Part shown: positions 4,955-6,727 of the stretch, piece after piece
How positions within the stretch are numbered: the stretch's first letter is position 1
Layout of the letters: each line of letters starts with the position of its first letter
Source of the DNA: CAYSRC01 sp964433495
GTDB taxonomy: Bacteria; Bacillota; Clostridia; Oscillospirales; Ruminococcaceae
Direction of reading: 5' to 3'
DNA length: 6,727 nt
Assembly (NCBI GenBank): GCA_964433495.1
Contig: CAYSRC010000067.1
Coordinates: forward strand, 1-6,727
Program-made: the position numbers and the translations under genes
Notes under the pieces: model-generated
Seen by the model: only the letters and a program-made list of their open reading frames with translations
Told to the model about the DNA's origin: nothing
The model's database searches: none

Positions 4955-6361
4955 TTATGCGTAAAACGCGACAAACGCCTTGTGCATCGCGAGCACGTCG
5001 AGACAGGCCGCGACCTCGTAGGGCGCGTGCATCGACAGCAGCGCCACGCCGACATCGACGACGTCGACGCCGAGCGCCGAGATGAACTTTGCGACGGTGC
5101 CGCCGCCGCCCTCGTCGACCTTGCCGAGCTCGCCCGTCTGCCAGGGCACGCCCGCGTTGTCGAGGACGGCGCGGACCTCGGCCATGAACTCGGCCGAGGC
5201 GTCGTTTGTCGAGCTCTTGCCGCGCGCGCCCGTGTACTTTGTGACGACGGGCCCGTAGTTGAGGTAGGAGCTGTTCGCGGGCTCGGACACCGAGGGGAAG
5301 GTGGGGTCAAAGGCGGCGTTGACGTCCGCGCTCAGGCACTTTGAGCGCATGAGGACGACCTCGCGGTCGCAGCCCTCGCGCTTTGCGAGCAGCCCTGCGA
5401 AGTTGAACAGCAGGTCGCTGTTGAGGCCGGTGTTGCCGTCGCTGCCGACCTCCTCCTTGTCGGCGAGGATGCACAGGGAGGTGTGCTCGGGCCCCTCGAG
5501 CTCGCCGAGCGCCGTGAGCGCGGTGTAGGCGCACACCCGGTCGTCGTGGCCGTACGCGCCGATGAGACTTTGGTCAAGGCCCATATAGCGCGCCTTAAAG
5601 GCGGGAACGACCTCGAGCTCTGCGGAGCTGAAGTCGGCCTCGGTTATGCCGCAGCGCTCGTTCAAAATCCGAAGTATGTTGAGCTTTACGGGCGATTTGA
5701 CGCTGTCGTCGCCGTACGGCTCGCTTCCGAGCAGGATGTTGAGCTCCTCCCCCTTGATTACCTCGGGCGCCTTGCGGTCGTTCTGAAGCTTGTGCGAGAG
5801 GTGGGGCAGGATGTCGGTTGCGCACAGCACGGGGTCGTCCTCGCGCTCGCCGACGGTCACCTCGACGACCGAGCCGTCCTTCTTCGCGACCACGCCGTGC
5901 AGTGCGAGGGGGATGGCGACCCACTGATATTTTTTGATGCCGCCGTAGTAGTGGGTTTTGAAATACGCGAGCTCCTTGTCCTCATAGAGGGGGTTGGGCT
6001 TGATGTCGAGCCGCGGGCTGTCGATGTGCGCAGCGGTGATGCGCAGCCCGTCCTCGAGCGGGCGCGAGCCGATGACGGCGGCGACGACGCTCTTGCCGCG
6101 GTTGTTGAGGTAGACCTTGTCCCCCGCGGTATAGCGCGTCTTGGCGTCGAACGGCTTAAAGCCGCGTTCCTCGAGATACCGCACCGCGAACGCGGCGAAC
6201 TCGCGCTCGGTCTTGCCCTCGTTGAGCGCGGCGATATAGCCGTCGCAGTAGGGGCGAAGCTCGTCCTTGACGGCGTCCTTGAATTTTTTAAAACAATTCT
6301 CGCGGTTGAAGGTCAGGCGCTCTTCGAGCAGCTTTGCTTCGGTTTTCGGTTTGTCTGCCAT
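4955..6361 (-). CDS. apeA: M18 family metallo-aminopeptidase (aminopeptidase 1 type)
   Basis: A cytosolic two-metal aminopeptidase of 468 residues, full length for the family. It removes N-terminal residues from peptides, and M18 enzymes often prefer acidic or large neutral residues. All signature blocks are present: TAAHIDSPRLDIKP (109-122; metal ligand H112, catalytic-site D114), YGHDDRVCAY (270-279; bridging ligand D273), DKEEVGSDGNTG (301-312; catalytic E303 and ligand E304), SADVNAAFDPTF (344-355; ligand D346), DEGGGGT (416-422) and SMHAPYEV (443-450; ligand H445). M18 enzymes form large tetrahedral dodecamers. The ATG at 6361 has AGAAAGGA (6380-6373) 11 nt upstream. The gene appears to be transcribed alone, or with YhhN by read-through past the hairpin at 4789-4831. 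No convincing promoter was found upstream, where a palindromic repeat element lies. Confidence 0.96.
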   Translation of the reverse strand: MADKPKTEAKLLEERLTFNRENCFKKFKDAVKDELRPYCDGYIAALNEGKTEREFAAFAVRYLEERGFKPFDAKTRYTAGDKVYLNNRGKSVVAAVIGSRPLEDGLRITAAHIDSPRLDIKPNPLYEDKELAYFKTHYYGGIKKYQWVAIPLALHGVVAKKDGSVVEVTVGEREDDPVLCATDILPHLSHKLQNDRKAPEVIKGEELNILLGSEPYGDDSVKSPVKLNILRILNERCGITEADFSSAELEVVPAFKARYMGLDQSLIGAYGHDDRVCAYTALTALGELEGPEHTSLCILADKEEVGSDGNTGLNSDLLFNFAGLLAKREGCDREVVLMRSKCLSADVNAAFDPTFPSVSEPANSSYLNYGPVVTKYTGARGKSSTNDASAEFMAEVRAVLDNAGVPWQTGELGKVDEGGGGTVAKFISALGVDVVDVGVALLSMHAPYEVAACLDVLAMHKAFVAFYA

Positions 6362-6467
6362 CTTTATGATAATCCTTTCTCAGTAAAAATAGACTGTTTT
6401 TCTCCGCCGCGGCGCGGCGGGCCGGGCCCTGAAAGTCCGCCACTGTACTGCGAATCGCGCGCCTCTG

Positions 6468-6614
6468 AGCTTCCCCCGTGGGGGGAGCTGTCGACGAAGT
6501 CGACTGATGAGGGGTGAGTTGAGCTTTCTCGCTTAACTTCAGCCCACCTAAAACAACAGGCCACCTGACCCCTCATCCACCGCGGGGCGGTCCCCCTTCC
6601 CCCGAGGGGGAAGG
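6468..6614. mobile_element. MITE/REP-like symmetric palindromic element
   Basis: The element is built as hairpin, small hairpin, inverted repeat, core, inverted repeat, small hairpin, hairpin. The outer left hairpin is AGCTTCCCCC/GGGGGGAGCT (6468-6477/6480-6489). The inner left one is GTCGAC-GAA-GTCGAC (6490-6504). The inverted repeat GATGAGGGGT (6506-6515) matches ACCCCTCATC (6568-6577) exactly, around a 52-bp core. The inner right hairpin is ACCGC-GGG-GCGGT (6579-6591). The outer right one is CCTTCCCCC/GGGGGAAGG (6595-6603/6606-6614). It has no coding capacity. The layout, with CCCCTCATC next to a CCTTCCCCC-type stem, resembles dispersed intergenic repeats of gut Firmicutes. Mobility is inferred from structure only, and no target-site duplication is evident. 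Confidence 0.65.
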
Positions 6615-6690
6615 TTTCCGGGCCCAAAAGCTTGCACCTATCCCTCGGGTCACGGGCCCTTGAGCCTCCCTTACCGAACGGTCGGCCGGT

Positions 6691-6715
6691 CGGGCTCAAT
6701 CGGAACGATAGCCCG
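6691..6715. repeat. Bulged inverted repeat near the window end
   Basis: CGGGCT (6691-6696) pairs with AGCCCG (6710-6715), and ATCG (6699-6702) pairs with CGAT (6706-6709) around a GAA loop, leaving a two-base CA bulge. Neither strand shows a T-run next to it within the window, so it cannot be called a terminator. It may be part of the same repeat-rich spacer. Confidence 0.4.
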
Positions 6716-6727
6716 ACACTCCGCGCG

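Larger units (their letters stand above)
6362..6727. other. Non-coding region upstream of the M18 gene
   Basis: No credible gene is present in these 366 bp. From left to right the region has a short AT-rich leader with the M18 ribosome site (6362-6401), a GC-rich 7-bp hairpin CCGCCGC/GCGGCGG (6404-6410/6414-6420), and the symmetric element at 6468-6614. The palindrome GGGCCC appears three times (6424-6429, 6620-6625, 6654-6659), with CGGGCCCT shared by the first and last. A hairpin, CGGGCT/AGCCCG with inner ATCG/CGAT, lies at 6691-6715. The window ends before any neighbour on that side can be seen. Confidence 0.6.

Noticed and set aside
6404..6420. GC-rich hairpin as a terminator upstream of the M18 gene
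   Set aside because: No T-run follows the stem on either strand.
5483..6517. A 344-codon plus-strand open frame opposite the M18 gene
   Set aside because: The opposite strand encodes every M18 catalytic motif. This frame also runs into the palindromic repeat and has no domain.
1..6727. CRISPR array, tRNA, rRNA or transposase gene
   Set aside because: Both strands were scanned by eye. No regularly spaced repeats with spacers, no tRNA T-loop or acceptor pattern, and no transposase-like frame were seen.

Overview
The window looks like chromosomal DNA from a GC-rich anaerobic Firmicute, most likely a gut-type Oscillospirales or Christensenellales bacterium. The evidence is indirect. There is an M18 aminopeptidase of the clostridial aminopeptidase-1 type, a Big_2 plus NlpC/P60 secreted protein, Shine-Dalgarno sites of the AAAGGA/AAAGGGGG kind, and a palindromic intergenic repeat of the sort scattered through those genomes. 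No phage, plasmid, transposase, CRISPR, tRNA or rRNA sequence was recognised.

Layout. Positions 1-120 hold degenerate short repeats and no gene. A two-gene minus-strand operon follows: an L-fucose-isomerase-like protein (877-2070) and, 6 nt downstream, a TRIC/UPF0126 membrane protein (160-870), closed by a strong hairpin at 121-156. A divergent intergenic region (2071-2518) carries a good promoter in each direction. On its plus side it also carries an array of 10-bp-spaced boxes that match the Spo0A target TGTCGAA. The plus-strand gene that follows (2519-3970) encodes a membrane-anchored or secreted cell-wall protein with a Big_2 domain and a C-terminal NlpC/P60 cysteine peptidase. It ends at a bidirectional terminator shared with the convergent gene beyond.

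That next gene (4098-4757, minus) is a YhhN/TMEM86-family membrane protein, a predicted lysoplasmalogenase. Upstream of it, also on the minus strand, is the M18 aminopeptidase (4955-6361). A terminator-like hairpin lies between the two, only about 31 nt before the YhhN start codon. The 366 bp upstream of the aminopeptidase (6362-6727) contain no gene. They hold a compact two-fold-symmetric element at 6468-6614.

How the genes fit together. These are mostly separate housekeeping or envelope functions: peptide turnover, ether-lipid turnover, peptidoglycan hydrolysis, and a sugar-isomerase-like enzyme paired with a small-molecule or ion channel. I see no defence or mobile system. The two most interesting items are the possible Spo0A operator array in front of the NlpC/P60 gene, and the isomerase-like protein in which an expected metal-ligand Asp appears as Asn.
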